64,000 nucleotides of DNA. Origin: Microbacterium sp. Leaf288 (lineage in GTDB: Bacteria; Actinomycetota; Actinomycetes; Actinomycetales; Microbacteriaceae). Below, one piece after another: positions 1 to 8,490 of the stretch. The DNA lies in NCBI RefSeq assembly GCF_001422925.1, contig NZ_LMNI01000001.1, forward strand, positions 614,087 to 678,086. Direction: 5' to 3'. Below the pieces are notes generated by a model that was not told the DNA's origin, made no database searches, and saw only the letters and a list, made by a program, of their open reading frames with translations. Made by a program: the position numbers and the translations under genes. The stretch's first letter is position 1. Each line of letters starts with the position of its first letter.

Positions 1-1047
1 GTCGCCCTGCGTCAGCGGCTGCGGTGCGGCGGGGCCGTCGGGCAGCTCGTAGCCGAGGTACTCGTCCTGCAGGACCTGGCGGAACTTCTCGGCGCCCCAC
101 TCCGCGAGCAGGAACTTCAGGCGCGCCTTGTTGCGCAGGCGCCGGTAGCCGTAGTCGCGGAAGATCTGCGCGACGCCGTGCCAGGCCTGCGCCACCCGCT
201 CCGGCGCCACGAAGACGCCCAGGCGCTCTGCGAGGCGCGGGGTGGTCGAGAGGCCGCCGCCGACCCACAGGTCGTAGCCGATGCCGAGCTCGGGATGCTC
301 GACGGCGACGAACGCGACGTCGTTGATCTCGTGGACGACGTCCTGGCTCGGGTGGCCGGTGATCGCCGACTTGAACTTGCGCGGCAGGTTCGCGAGCGAC
401 TCGTCGCCGATGAAGCGCGACGTGATCTCGTCGATCTGCGGCGTCGGGTCGATGAGCTCGTCGGCCGAGATGCCGGCGACGGGCGAGCCGAGGATGACGC
501 GGGGCACGTCGCCGCATGCCTCGGTGGTGCCCAGGCCCACGGCCTCGAGGCGGCGCCAGATCTCGGGCACGTCCTCGACGCGGATCCAGTGCAGCTGGAT
601 GTTCTGGCGGTCGGTGAGGTCGGCGGTGCCGCGGGCGAAGTCGGTCGAGATGCCGGCGATGACGCGCAGCTGCTCGGTGGTGAGCTGGCCGCCGTCGATG
701 CGAACGCGCATCATGAAGTACTCGTCCTCGAGCTCTTCGGGGGTCAGGGTCGCGGTGCGGCCGCCGTCGATGCCGGGCTTGCGCTGCGTGTAGAGCCCCC
801 ACACGCGGAAGCGGCCGTGCAGGTCGGTCGGGTCGATCGACGCGAACCCGCCCTTCGAGTAGATGTTCTCGATGCGGTCGCGCACGCTCAGGCCGTTGTC
901 GACCTGCTTCCACTCCTCGTTGCCGTTGAGCGGGGTGGTGCCGTCGACCTTCCACTGGCCGTTCGGCTTCGACGACGGGCGCGGCGGGCGCACGGCCGCG
1001 CGCGGGCGCTCTGCGGCTGCGCGCGCTTCGGTGTCGTTGATGGTCAC
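1..1047 (-). CDS. siroheme nitrite/sulfite reductase, N-terminal part (cut by window start)
   Basis: About 349 N-terminal residues are present and the C-terminus runs off the window. The protein belongs to the ferredoxin-dependent siroheme/4Fe-4S sulfite and nitrite reductase family. It carries the family segment TDRQNIQLHWIR (the siroheme-side ferredoxin-like half-domain) and a following half with DLWVGGGLSTTPRLAERLG. The cysteines that bind the cluster would lie in the missing part. The chosen GTG start (1047) has GGAGG six bases upstream. An in-frame ATG at 1104 would add 19 residues and has no good Shine-Dalgarno. The neighbouring sirohydrochlorin chelatase gene upstream on the same strand makes siroheme, so the pair fits assimilatory sulfite (or nitrite) reduction. 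Choosing between sulfite and nitrite is not possible from this fragment. Confidence 0.9.
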   Translation of the reverse strand, partial: MTINDTEARAAAERPRAAVRPPRPSSKPNGQWKVDGTTPLNGNEEWKQVDNGLSVRDRIENIYSKGGFASIDPTDLHGRFRVWGLYTQRKPGIDGGRTATLTPEELEDEYFMMRVRIDGGQLTTEQLRVIAGISTDFARGTADLTDRQNIQLHWIRVEDVPEIWRRLEAVGLGTTEACGDVPRVILGSPVAGISADELIDPTPQIDEITSRFIGDESLANLPRKFKSAITGHPSQDVVHEINDVAFVAVEHPELGIGYDLWVGGGLSTTPRLAERLGVFVAPERVAQAWHGVAQIFRDYGYRRLRNKARLKFLLAEWGAEKFRQVLQDEYLGYELPDGPAAPQPLTQGD

Positions 1048-1152
1048 GGTGGCCTCCGGGGTGAATCCCGGGGCGTCCCCCGGGCGGGACCCTATCGAGT
1101 CCATTGCCTGAGGCTAGAAGCGGGCGCCCGTGAGACCTATCCGAGCGTCAAG

Positions 1153-1181
1153 TGACGTTAACCGACGTAACGGTGCGTCAC
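1153..1181. promoter_or_regulatory. possible operator between chelatase and reductase genes
   Basis: An inverted repeat CGTTA-N7-TAACG is nested in a wider GTGAC/GTCAC pair within the gap before the sulfite/nitrite reductase. Nested dyads of this kind are usual for dimeric regulators. I do not recognise the binding protein, and the gap also serves as the leader of the reductase mRNA. Confidence 0.3.
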
Positions 1182-1218
1182 ACAGTTGCGGCTACGGGCC
1201 TTTGTGGACTCGGTCCGA

Positions 1219-1914
1219 CTACGTTGCGGCTTCGTTGTAGCGATCGACGACGATGTCGACGAGGGATGCTGGCGGCTCGTCGTCGCCGAGAAGCGGCGGC
1301 GCGACCGGGGCGCCGGCCGCGAGCCGCACGGCGAGGTCGTGGAAGTAGCCCGGGGCGAGGAGATAGTCGGCCACGACGACCTGTTCGGCGCGCGTCCCGG
1401 CGTCTGCGACGGCGACGTCGACGCGCGGGTCGGCGGCAGCGAGGAAGCCGACCGTGACATCGCGATCGAGCCGGGCGCTCAGCATCCGTCCGATCTCGCG
1501 GCAGTCCTCGTTCGCACGGTCGTCGGTCGAGCCGGCCACAGCGAGCACGAGGGCGTCGTCGGGGCCGAGGGGGTCGAGGCGCGCGAGGAGTGCGTCGACG
1601 AGGCGCGGGTCAGGGCCGAGCGCCGGAGCGATGACGACACCGTCGCGCCCCGCGGACTGCTCGATGAGGTCGACCCGCACGTGGTACCCCGCCGAGAGCA
1701 GCAACGGCACGATCACGACCGGCGTGCCCTCCGGGATCGCGTCGAGGGATGCCGCGACATCCGGCTGCTGCACGTCCACGTGCCCGAGCCGCACCGTGAT
1801 GTCGGGCAGCCGCCGTGCGACCGCGTCGACCAGTGCGGCGACCGCGGCCTGCCCCGCCGGCGACGACGTGCCGTGCGAGATGGCGAGGAGCGCGGGCCGT
1901 GTCATGTGGCCCAT
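1219..1914 (-). CDS. sirohydrochlorin chelatase (CbiX/SirB family)
   Basis: The product is 231 residues, a two-lobed CbiX/SirB-type chelatase that inserts metal (Fe2+ for siroheme, Co2+ for cobalamin) into sirohydrochlorin. The first lobe starts with the metal-site motif AISHGTSSPAG and contains LLLSAGYHVRVDL. The second lobe repeats the fold (LVLAVAGSTDDRAN ... VVADYLLAPGYFHD), with a second GYFHD-type histidine. Two starts are possible, ATG 1914 (MGHMTRP) and ATG 1905; neither has a strong ribosome site. The reductase that uses siroheme follows directly downstream, so iron insertion is the likely job. Confidence 0.88.
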   Translation of the reverse strand: MGHMTRPALLAISHGTSSPAGQAAVAALVDAVARRLPDITVRLGHVDVQQPDVAASLDAIPEGTPVVIVPLLLSAGYHVRVDLIEQSAGRDGVVIAPALGPDPRLVDALLARLDPLGPDDALVLAVAGSTDDRANEDCREIGRMLSARLDRDVTVGFLAAADPRVDVAVADAGTRAEQVVVADYLLAPGYFHDLAVRLAAGAPVAPPLLGDDEPPASLVDIVVDRYNEAAT

Positions 1915-2002
1915 TGTGCCCCGCGCGTGTGACGCGCGTGTGACGGCGTCTCGTCCCCCCCGGGCTGCCCTCGGCCCCCACCCCCCGCCCCCCGCCCCCG
2001 GT

Positions 2003-2255
2003 GCGATGTCCGGACTTCGCAGGATCTCAGGCTGGGTCGCCTGCGAAACCCGGACTGCCGCGGGTCCGCTGGTTGTCTGGGCCCGGTCGGCCTCCGGGCG
2101 ATGTCCGGACTTCGCAGGATCTCAGGCTGGGTCGCCTGCGGAACCCGGACCGCCGCGGGTCCGCCGGCTGCCTGGGCCCGGTCGGCCTCCGGGCGATGTC
2201 CGGACTTCGCAGGATCTGAGGCTGGGTCGCCTGCGAAACCCGGACTGCGGGACAC
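2003..2255. repeat. 95-bp tandem repeat, 2.6 copies, each with a 48-nt hairpin
   Basis: The period is exactly 95 bases (units begin at 2003, 2098 and 2193). Each unit holds an imperfect inverted repeat at 2008-2055, 2103-2150 and 2198-2245. The left arm is GTCCGGACTTCGCAGG, the loop is 16 nt, and the right arm is complementary with two mismatches in copy 1. Copies differ by a few bases, mostly single changes. Upstream (1970-2000) lies a C-rich run. This fills the 401-base gap between the chelatase start and the MarR-like gene end. No coding potential was recognised. Confidence 0.85.
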
Positions 2256-2260
2256 ACGCC

Positions 2261-2295
2261 GAAGGGTGGACCCGCGTGTGCGGGGACCACCCTTC
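2261..2295. terminator. stem-loop after the MarR-like gene
   Basis: GAAGGGTGG pairs with CCACCCTTC across a 17-nt loop, just beyond the stop of the minus-strand gene at 2316. An overlapping CACACGC/GCGTGTG pair offers an alternative fold. There is no U-tract, as is usual in this GC range. Confidence 0.5.
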
Positions 2296-2315
2296 AGAGG
2301 GACGGATGCTGCGGC

Positions 2316-3149
2316 TCAGGCCGCGCCGGACTCCCGGCCGCGGGCGAACCCGGCGTCGAAGCCGCGCTCGTACGCCTGCTGGGTGCGCCGTCCGCCGCGA
2401 CCGTGGTGGCCGTGACCGCCGTGGCCCTCGTGGTCGTGGTGGCTGTGGCCGGCGTGCGAGTGGTGGCCGTGGCAGCCCTCATCGCCGTGGCCGCGCATGG
2501 GGTCGTCGAAGCGCTCGGCCGGGTGGCCGGGGCGTCCGGGAGCGAAGCCGCGGTGGCGGTTGCGGCCGTAGCCGTCGTGGACGTCGGGGTCGAACGGACG
2601 CGGGCGCCCGCCGAAACCAGGCCCGAAGCCCCCGAAGCCCGGGCCGAAGCCCGGACGGAAGCCGGGGCCGAACCCGGGGCGCCCGAAGCCGCCGAACCCG
2701 CGCTCGCGGCCGGTGGCGTTCTCGTCCCAGCCGAGCTCGCGGGCGATGGCCTCGAGCGAGCCGGTCAGGGCCGCATAGGCCTCGTCGTCGCCGACGGCGG
2801 CGACCACACGGGCGCGGAGTCCGTCGACGATCGCCCCGATGCGCTCCCTCTCGGAGCGGCCGAGGTCGGTCAGGACCCACGTGCCGTCGCCCTGCTCCTC
2901 GGCCCAGCCGCGTTCCTCGAGGCCGCGGAGGCGCTTGCCCTTGCGGGCGAGACGCTCACGGAACTCGGGGGCGTCGATGTCGCCGGACAGCACGTTGAGC
3001 ACCATCCAGTCGCGTCGCGTGAGGCCCTCTGCCTCGAGCGCCGTCGCGAACTCGCGTGTCAGCAAGGCGTCGACCGCACGCAGCCAGTAGCCGAGCGGAC
3101 GGTTGCCGGTGGGGATGTCGTTCTCTTCGTTGTCATTGATGTCGTTCAT
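2316..3149 (-). CDS. MarR-like winged-helix protein with Phe/Gly-rich and His-rich tail
   Basis: The product is 277 residues. Residues ~15-120 look like a MarR-type DNA-binding domain (YWLRAVDALLTREFATALE, LTRRDWMVLNVL, then a wing-like WVLTDLGRSERE). Residues ~140-185 are a low-complexity run of GFG and PGF units. Residues ~200-255 are very rich in His (HGHHSHAGHSHHDHEGH), a feature of proteins that bind divalent metals. The start at 3149 has AAAGGA upstream. It faces another His-rich MarR gene across a palindrome-filled 116-bp gap, so mutual or shared regulation is likely. Metal sensing is an inference from the tail only. Confidence 0.75.
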   Translation of the reverse strand: MNDINDNEENDIPTGNRPLGYWLRAVDALLTREFATALEAEGLTRRDWMVLNVLSGDIDAPEFRERLARKGKRLRGLEERGWAEEQGDGTWVLTDLGRSERERIGAIVDGLRARVVAAVGDDEAYAALTGSLEAIARELGWDENATGRERGFGGFGRPGFGPGFRPGFGPGFGGFGPGFGGRPRPFDPDVHDGYGRNRHRGFAPGRPGHPAERFDDPMRGHGDEGCHGHHSHAGHSHHDHEGHGGHGHHGRGGRRTQQAYERGFDAGFARGRESGAA

Positions 3150-3189
3150 GGGGAAGTCCTTTCGGGGGCGGCTCGAGGGGCCGCCGGTG

Positions 3190-3259
3190 ATACATGTCGA
3201 AGTGCATGTACATGCAGTGTGACATGCATTCCGGATCCATGTCAAGTCGCATGTAAATT
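3190..3259. promoter_or_regulatory. operator cluster of the divergent MarR pair
   Basis: A perfect 14-bp palindrome TGCATGTACATGCA lies at 3203-3216. It is flanked by an ACATGT site (about 3192) and an inverted pair TGACATG/CATGTCA around 3219-3244, so CATGT half-sites recur through the gap. A -10-like TAAATT at 3254-3259 stands six bases before the ATG at 3266, which suggests a leaderless mRNA for the plus-strand gene. The repeated half-sites are the expected target of one or both flanking MarR proteins. Confidence 0.65.
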
Positions 3260-3265
3260 GGACTC

Positions 3266-3886
3266 ATGCCGTCCACTCCCGACGACCCCTCCGACGCGAT
3301 CGCCGCCGCCCTGGCCCGCCTCCGCGGACGACGGGGCCCCCGTCCGCCGTGGATGGAGGGCCCCGGCCCGCACGGGCACGGCCACGCGGCTCCGCACGGC
3401 CATGACGCCGACGGCTCGGGGCACGTCCACCCCGATGGCTCGATCCACGGCTTCGCGGGCCGTGGCGGCCGCGGCGGTCCGTGGGGCCGCGGTGGACCGG
3501 GCCCCGGCTTCGGCGCACCGCCGTGGCCCGGAGGCGGCCGCTTCGGCGGCCCGGCGCGCATGAGGCTGCTCGAGGCTCTGGCCGCAGCATCCCATCCGCT
3601 CTCGGTGGGTGAGATCGCCGATGCCGTGGGCGTCGATCAGCCCCGGGCGTCGCGGCTCGTGCAGCAGTCCGTCGAGCTCGATCTGGTGCGGCGCGAGGCC
3701 GACCCCGACGACGCGCGTCGTACGAGGGTCGCGTTGACGGATGCCGGCGCACGTCTGGTGCGCGGCTTCCGCGGCGAGCGGCGCGAGGCGATCGACTCGG
3801 CGCTCGCCGCCTTCACCGATGACGAGCGTGCCGAGCTCGCACGCCTGCTGACGAAGCTCGCCGACTCCTGGCCCGGGTCGTCATAG
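3266..3886 (+). CDS. MarR-family regulator with His/Gly/Pro-rich N-terminus
   Basis: The product is 206 residues. Residues 1-95 are unusual: PHGHGHAAPHGHDADGSGH, followed by Gly/Arg/Pro repeats. Residues ~96-200 are a standard MarR winged helix: helix-turn-helix LSVGEIADAVGVDQPRASRLVQQSVE, wing VRREADPDDARRTRVALTDAG. The His cluster is a candidate metal site. The minus-strand neighbour carries a similar His cluster at its other end. No Shine-Dalgarno is visible, and the -10 placement suggests leaderless translation. It ends before a P1 repeat element. Confidence 0.82.
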   Translation: MPSTPDDPSDAIAAALARLRGRRGPRPPWMEGPGPHGHGHAAPHGHDADGSGHVHPDGSIHGFAGRGGRGGPWGRGGPGPGFGAPPWPGGGRFGGPARMRLLEALAAASHPLSVGEIADAVGVDQPRASRLVQQSVELDLVRREADPDDARRTRVALTDAGARLVRGFRGERREAIDSALAAFTDDERAELARLLTKLADSWPGSS

Positions 3887-3909
3887 GGGTCGGGGCGGCG
3901 TTCCCGCCG

Positions 3910-3992
3910 ACCTCAAATGAGGAGCGTTGCCCAGTTGAGGAGCGACACGCCGACTCCTGCCCCGCATCTCGGCGCACAACCTCAGCTGAGGA
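3910..3992. repeat. P1 palindromic element, copy A (83 bp)
   Basis: This is a member of a five-copy family in this window. Its order is outer palindrome (ACCTCAAATGAGGA), 5 nt, inner arm GCCCAGTTGAGG, ~20-nt loop, inner arm CGCATCTCGGC, 5 nt, outer palindrome (ACCTCAGCTGAGGA). It sits between two convergent genes (MarR and the vWA protein). Confidence 0.85.
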
Positions 3993-4052
3993 TGCAGAGA
4001 CGGCGGCTGCCCAGCGCATACGGGTTGCGCGGCGCGCGCACCCGGCGCCGGG

Positions 4053-6098
4053 TCAGAAGCTGGTGACGAGGTCGCCGAGCACCGCCTCGAGCTTGGACGG
4101 GTCGGTCGCGTCGTAGTAGTGCGCGCCCGTCGCGCTCGAGATGGACTGCAGCGTCGCCACGTCGGCGTCGGCGCCGTAGGCCAGCGTGAAGATGAGCACC
4201 GGCGTGGCGTGGTGCATGTCCTTCAGGTTGGCGAGCATCTGGTCGGCGCTGATCGTCGGCGCGTTCGGGGCGTCGTTCTCGCCGTCCGACAGCAGCACGA
4301 TGGCGTTGATGTGGTCGCTCGACCACGCCGCCGCCTGCTGCGCCGCGAACGTGTCGACCGCCTGGTAGAGCGGGGTGTCGCCCATCGAGGTGAGGCCGCC
4401 GAGCGCACCGAGGAAGCCGTCGCGCGACGAGCCGATGTCGGCGACCGGAGACACGAGCCCCGGCACCATGGCCCCGTCCGGCGCCTGCGCGAAGGCCGCG
4501 AGGCCCACGTCGTCGCCGTTCGTGAAGTGGCCGACGGCCGCCTCGATCGCCTTGCGGGCCTGGGTGAGCTTCGTGTCGCTCGCAGAGATGGGCTCGTCCA
4601 TCGACCCCGACACGTCGAGGAGGAAGAGCACGTTCGCGCGCTTGCGGACGTCGGGGAACGACGCCTGCACGGCGGTGACGACGTCCGCTCCGGGGAAGGC
4701 GAGGGTGCCGCCCTGGTCGCCGTCGAGCTGCCCGATCTGCTGCACTCCCTCGTCGAGGTCGCGGTTGAGGTCGCGGTAGCCCGCGGCGCGCACAGCAGCC
4801 TGACCTTGCGCGGTGTGCGTGAAGCGGATGAAGTCCGCCGCCGCCTCCGACTCGACCGGGTCGATCCACGCGCCAGTGATGCGCATGACCGGGTTGTCGG
4901 CCGAGTAGTAGCCGTCGGCAGGATAGATCGGCACGAGCTGCTCCGCCGGCGGCTCGGCCTGCGTGCGCGTGATGCCGTCGCGACTCGTGATGCCGCGGTT
5001 GTAGTCCCACACCGACTTCTCGTCGACGATGACCGCCGAGAGGAAGTCGGCAGCGGAACCGGATGCCTCGGCCTGGCGTGCGTGCCAGAGGAAGTGCTCG
5101 GGCGTCGCCATGTAGTGGCTCGTCGCCAGTTCGTTCTCATGCACTTCGGCCTGCACGGCGGGGTCCTGCACCTGGGCGGCGGTGAAGTCCGTCATCGATC
5201 CGGAGGCGGTCCCGTAGGAGGCGAACATCGCGGCCTCGCCGCTCGTGGCGACGAGCGGGCTCGTCTTGCCGAGCTTGAACGCGCCCCACTCGGGGTGGCC
5301 GAGACCGCTCCAGAGGTCGGGGTCGCCCGCCGACTCGAAGATCTGGGCCCAGGTCGGGGCCTCGGCATCCCACCCGATCGCGGACGCGAGGTTCTCGGGC
5401 ATGGCGAGCACGATGTCGGAGACCGCGACGCTCGTGCCCTCGGCGCGAAGGCTGGTGGCGCCGTCGGCCTGCGCGACGTCGACCCAGGTCGACGAATCGG
5501 GCAGCCAGACGGTGGGCTTCTGGTCGTCGGCGAGGTTCGGGAAGCCGGTCGCGACGACGGCGGCGGCCACGCCCGACTTCTCGCGGCTGGTCGTCACCGT
5601 CACGCACGAGCCGGCCACGTTGCGCGGCTGACTGTTGTACGCGGCCGCGAGTCCTTCGACCATCTCGGCGTTCTCGAACGACGACAGCACGTTGACGGTC
5701 GCGCAGGGCTCCGCGCCGGCGGCGGTGGCGGGCTCGTCCTCGGGGAAGACCATGGGCTCGGCGACGGCCGGCGCCTCGGGGGCGGGATCGGCGGCCGGCT
5801 GTTCGGCGCCGGCGAGATTCGAGACGATCGCGTACGACACCGTGCCGATCGAGCCGACCAGCACGACGATGCCGACGATGGTCGCCGCGATGATCCCCTG
5901 GCGGCGGCGCTTGCGACGGCGCTCGCGGCGCTCGTCGATCGCGGACGGCTTCGCGGACTTCGGTGCCGCAGCGGGGGTCGAGAAGGTGGGAGAAGGGGTC
6001 GGCGAAGAGGCCGAGGGTGTCGGTGTTGTCTTCGGGTCGGAGGTCTGGCCCCTGCGGGGGCCGGGGACGTCCTCGTCGCCGCGCGTTCCATCGCGCAT
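4053..6098 (-). CDS. membrane-anchored solute-binding/von Willebrand factor A protein
   Basis: The product is 681 residues. Residues 1-50 are a Ser/Thr/Pro-rich cytoplasmic stretch. A basic run (RRERRRKRRRQG) and one membrane helix follow (~70-92, IIAATIVGIVVLVGSIGTV). Residues ~120-450 resemble an extracellular solute-binding protein (VNVLSSFENAEMVEGLAAAYN, PTVWLPDSSTW). Residues ~490-681 are a vWA domain with a complete MIDAS: D495-x-S497-x-S499 in LLDVSGSMD, T575 in MGDTPLY, and D605 in VLLSDGEND. The fold combination suggests a surface protein that binds a ligand or partner with a metal-dependent adhesion site. No transporter partner lies next to it, so uptake is not indicated. Confidence 0.8.
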   Translation of the reverse strand: MRDGTRGDEDVPGPRRGQTSDPKTTPTPSASSPTPSPTFSTPAAAPKSAKPSAIDERRERRRKRRRQGIIAATIVGIVVLVGSIGTVSYAIVSNLAGAEQPAADPAPEAPAVAEPMVFPEDEPATAAGAEPCATVNVLSSFENAEMVEGLAAAYNSQPRNVAGSCVTVTTSREKSGVAAAVVATGFPNLADDQKPTVWLPDSSTWVDVAQADGATSLRAEGTSVAVSDIVLAMPENLASAIGWDAEAPTWAQIFESAGDPDLWSGLGHPEWGAFKLGKTSPLVATSGEAAMFASYGTASGSMTDFTAAQVQDPAVQAEVHENELATSHYMATPEHFLWHARQAEASGSAADFLSAVIVDEKSVWDYNRGITSRDGITRTQAEPPAEQLVPIYPADGYYSADNPVMRITGAWIDPVESEAAADFIRFTHTAQGQAAVRAAGYRDLNRDLDEGVQQIGQLDGDQGGTLAFPGADVVTAVQASFPDVRKRANVLFLLDVSGSMDEPISASDTKLTQARKAIEAAVGHFTNGDDVGLAAFAQAPDGAMVPGLVSPVADIGSSRDGFLGALGGLTSMGDTPLYQAVDTFAAQQAAAWSSDHINAIVLLSDGENDAPNAPTISADQMLANLKDMHHATPVLIFTLAYGADADVATLQSISSATGAHYYDATDPSKLEAVLGDLVTSF

Positions 6099-6221
6099 GG
6101 GAGCATCCTCAAAAGCGGGTGCGGCCGTGAAGCCGGGCGGGGGGTCACCGGCCGGGTAGTCCGGTCTGGCGACAGCCTAGCCCGAGTGAACGTGCGAGAC
6201 GAGCGCGAGAAGACCGTGAGA

Positions 6222-6803
6222 TCACCGTGAAGCGGTGTTCAGCATGCCGATCAGAACGGCCGTCCACCAGGCGGTTTGCGATACGACGGCGCTCCAGACG
6301 CACCACAACTTCAACCGGGCCGGCAGCGACGAGAAGCGCACCGCGCCAGGCAGCCGGTCGAGTTCGTCGGTCAGCCGCGTCATCGCGACGCCGTTCATCG
6401 CGGCCACCAGCACGGCGATCATCTTGATCCCGGTGAGCGGCTGGGAGAGATCGGGCTGGAGGAAGGCGCCGGTCACGAGCAGGCCCGCGATGCCCAGCCA
6501 GGCGAGAGCGGTCACGGGGGGCTCGGTGCGCCGCATGTCGTCGAGCGACGTGCGGCGCAGCATCCAGAGCAGTCCGCTCATCTCGAGCAGCACCGCGGCC
6601 CCGAGCCCGACGATCACCGATGCCAGGTGGCCGAACAGGGCCGGCGTGTGCAGCCAGTCGTGCGGCACGACCGACGTGCCGATCCACAGCGACAGCAGCC
6701 ACGCGATCAGCACCCACCAGTACCCGATCGCGCGGCGGTGACGCGCGGCGCGCAGGCGCTCGGCGCGCTCAGCGCGCAGGCGCGGGATCGGCGGGGTCGT
6801 CAC
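6222..6803 (-). CDS. integral membrane protein of unknown function
   Basis: The product is 193 residues. An N-terminal basic cytoplasmic segment (RAERAERLRAARHRR) is followed by about five hydrophobic helices: YWWVLIAWLLSLWIG, HLASVIVGLGAAVLLEM, ALAWLGIAGLLVTGAFL, IKMIAVLVAAMNGVAM and LWCVWSAVVSQTAWW. The GTG start at 6803 is chosen because the coding frame begins there. I do not recognise the family. It lies upstream of the vWA gene on the same strand, with a 123-base gap. Confidence 0.65.
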   Translation of the reverse strand: MTTPPIPRLRAERAERLRAARHRRAIGYWWVLIAWLLSLWIGTSVVPHDWLHTPALFGHLASVIVGLGAAVLLEMSGLLWMLRRTSLDDMRRTEPPVTALAWLGIAGLLVTGAFLQPDLSQPLTGIKMIAVLVAAMNGVAMTRLTDELDRLPGAVRFSSLPARLKLWCVWSAVVSQTAWWTAVLIGMLNTASR

Positions 6804-6927
6804 GGGGCCTCTCGGGTTCGGCGAGGTGAGGGACGCGTGCGCGACGACCCCCCGTGCGCATGCTGCCCGAAAGCGAGGGTATCCGATGCAATGGCTGTCG
6901 GGACCGGGGGGGACCGGTCCGCGGGCG

Positions 6928-8409
6928 TCAGCGGCCGATGTCTTTGGGCCGCAGCTTCACGGGGATCAGGAGCAGCAGCCCGACGAGCAGCACGATCACG
7001 ATGCCGAGGATGCCGTAGTGCGTCGCGCCGAACGCCGCGATGAACGTCGCCCACAGCAGTGGGGAGAGGAAGCTCATCACCCGACCGGTGGTGGCGTAGA
7101 GGCCGAAGACCTCGCCCTGCATGCCGGTCGGTGTGACGCGCGCGAGCAGCGACCGGCTCGACGCCTGCGCCGGGCCGACGGCGGCCGACAGGATGATGCC
7201 GCCCACCCAGAACACCGGCTTGCCGCCCTCGCGGAGGAAGAAGACGAACAGGGCGCTGACGATGAGGATCGTGAGCGCGGTGATGATCACCGCGCGTGCG
7301 CCGAAGCGGTCGTCGAGACGGCCGGCGATGATCGTCGAGACGCCCGCGACGAGGTTCAGGGCGATGCCGAACGCGATGACCTCCGTCGCGCTGAACCCGA
7401 ACGACACCGCGGCCAGCACGCCGCCGAACGCGAAGACGCCGGCGAGGCCGTCGCGGTACACCGCGCTCGCGATGAGGAACCAGAATGTCGGCCGGTGCTC
7501 GCGGAAAAGCGCGACGATGTCGTGCACGAGCACGACGTACCCCTCGAAGAAGCCGACCTTCCGACGGTCGGGGTCGGCCGGCGACTCGGGCACGAGGAAG
7601 ACGAACGGCAGGGCGAAGAGCACGGTCCACACCGCCGCGCCGACGGCGATGAGGCGGTAGGCGAGGCCGTCCGACACGTCGAGGCCGAACCAGTCGAACT
7701 GGTTGAGGACCACGACGATCGCGAGCGCGATGATGCCGCCGATGTAGCCCATGCCCCAGCCGAGCCCGCTGACGCGGCCGATCGTCTTCGGTGTCGAGAC
7801 CTGCACGAGCATCGCGTTGTAGTTGACGCCCGCGATCTCGGACGAGACCGACCCGAGCGCGACGAGGATCGCGCCGAGCCAGAAGAACTGCGGCTCGGAG
7901 TACACGAAGAAGAGCGCGAACTGCAGAAGCGCCAGCACCGCGGTCGCGCCGACCACCCAGCGCTTCTTCGTGCCCGCTGCGTCGGCGCGCTGGCCCAGCA
8001 CCGGGGCGAGCAGGAGGATCAGGATGCCGGCGGCGAAGGTGACCCAGCCGTACCACTCCGACAGATCGGCGAGGGCGCCGCAGTACGCGGTCGCCGAATC
8101 CGCGGCGCTCGAGCACACCATGTCGCCGTTCGCGTTCTGGGTGGCGACGTCGGGGGGCAGGAACGCGTCGGAGACCAGGTAGAGAGAGACGAAGACGAAG
8201 GTCAGGATCACCGAGTTGAAAGGCTGCGTCGCCCAATCCCAGAGCGCCCACGCGAACACCCGCCGACGGGGCACCGGCGTGTCGTCGAGACCGCCGGTGT
8301 TCAGGGCCGCGGTCGACAGCACGTGCTCGGTCGAAGCGCCGGGATCCGCCGGTGAAGCGGGCTGCGACGGGGTGCCGGGCTCGTCGGAGCCGGCGGCGGG
8401 AGAGCTCAT
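6928..8409 (-). CDS. UMF1/Atg22-like MFS transporter
   Basis: The product is about 493 residues. A long Ser/Pro/Ala-rich N-terminus (~45 residues) precedes FAWALWDWATQPFNSVILTF, the signature opening of the UMF1 (Atg22-like) branch of the major facilitator superfamily. About 12 hydrophobic helices follow. Substrates of this branch in bacteria are not settled; the yeast relative exports amino acids from vacuoles. ATG 8409 is preferred to GTG 8418, because a -10-like TAGTGT sits seven bases before 8409 and would overlap the GTG. It is divergent from a DHA2-type MFS gene. Confidence 0.82.
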   Translation of the reverse strand: MSSPAAGSDEPGTPSQPASPADPGASTEHVLSTAALNTGGLDDTPVPRRRVFAWALWDWATQPFNSVILTFVFVSLYLVSDAFLPPDVATQNANGDMVCSSAADSATAYCGALADLSEWYGWVTFAAGILILLLAPVLGQRADAAGTKKRWVVGATAVLALLQFALFFVYSEPQFFWLGAILVALGSVSSEIAGVNYNAMLVQVSTPKTIGRVSGLGWGMGYIGGIIALAIVVVLNQFDWFGLDVSDGLAYRLIAVGAAVWTVLFALPFVFLVPESPADPDRRKVGFFEGYVVLVHDIVALFREHRPTFWFLIASAVYRDGLAGVFAFGGVLAAVSFGFSATEVIAFGIALNLVAGVSTIIAGRLDDRFGARAVIITALTILIVSALFVFFLREGGKPVFWVGGIILSAAVGPAQASSRSLLARVTPTGMQGEVFGLYATTGRVMSFLSPLLWATFIAAFGATHYGILGIVIVLLVGLLLLIPVKLRPKDIGR

Positions 8410-8490
8410 GTCGGTCACACTAAGACCCTTCGGTGAACTGGTGCGGAATCAAAGTAGCGCTCCGAGGGCGCGGGGTGCTTTGCTTCGTTC

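Noticed and set aside
178..1155. Long open frame on the plus strand at the window start
   Set aside because: It is the complement of the sulfite/nitrite reductase; its translation is Arg/Val/Ala/Asp-rich with no family resemblance, as expected of antisense frames in high-GC genes.
2003..2255. CRISPR array
   Set aside because: Three units with a 95-bp period have near-identical sequence throughout, with no variable spacers and no cas genes nearby.
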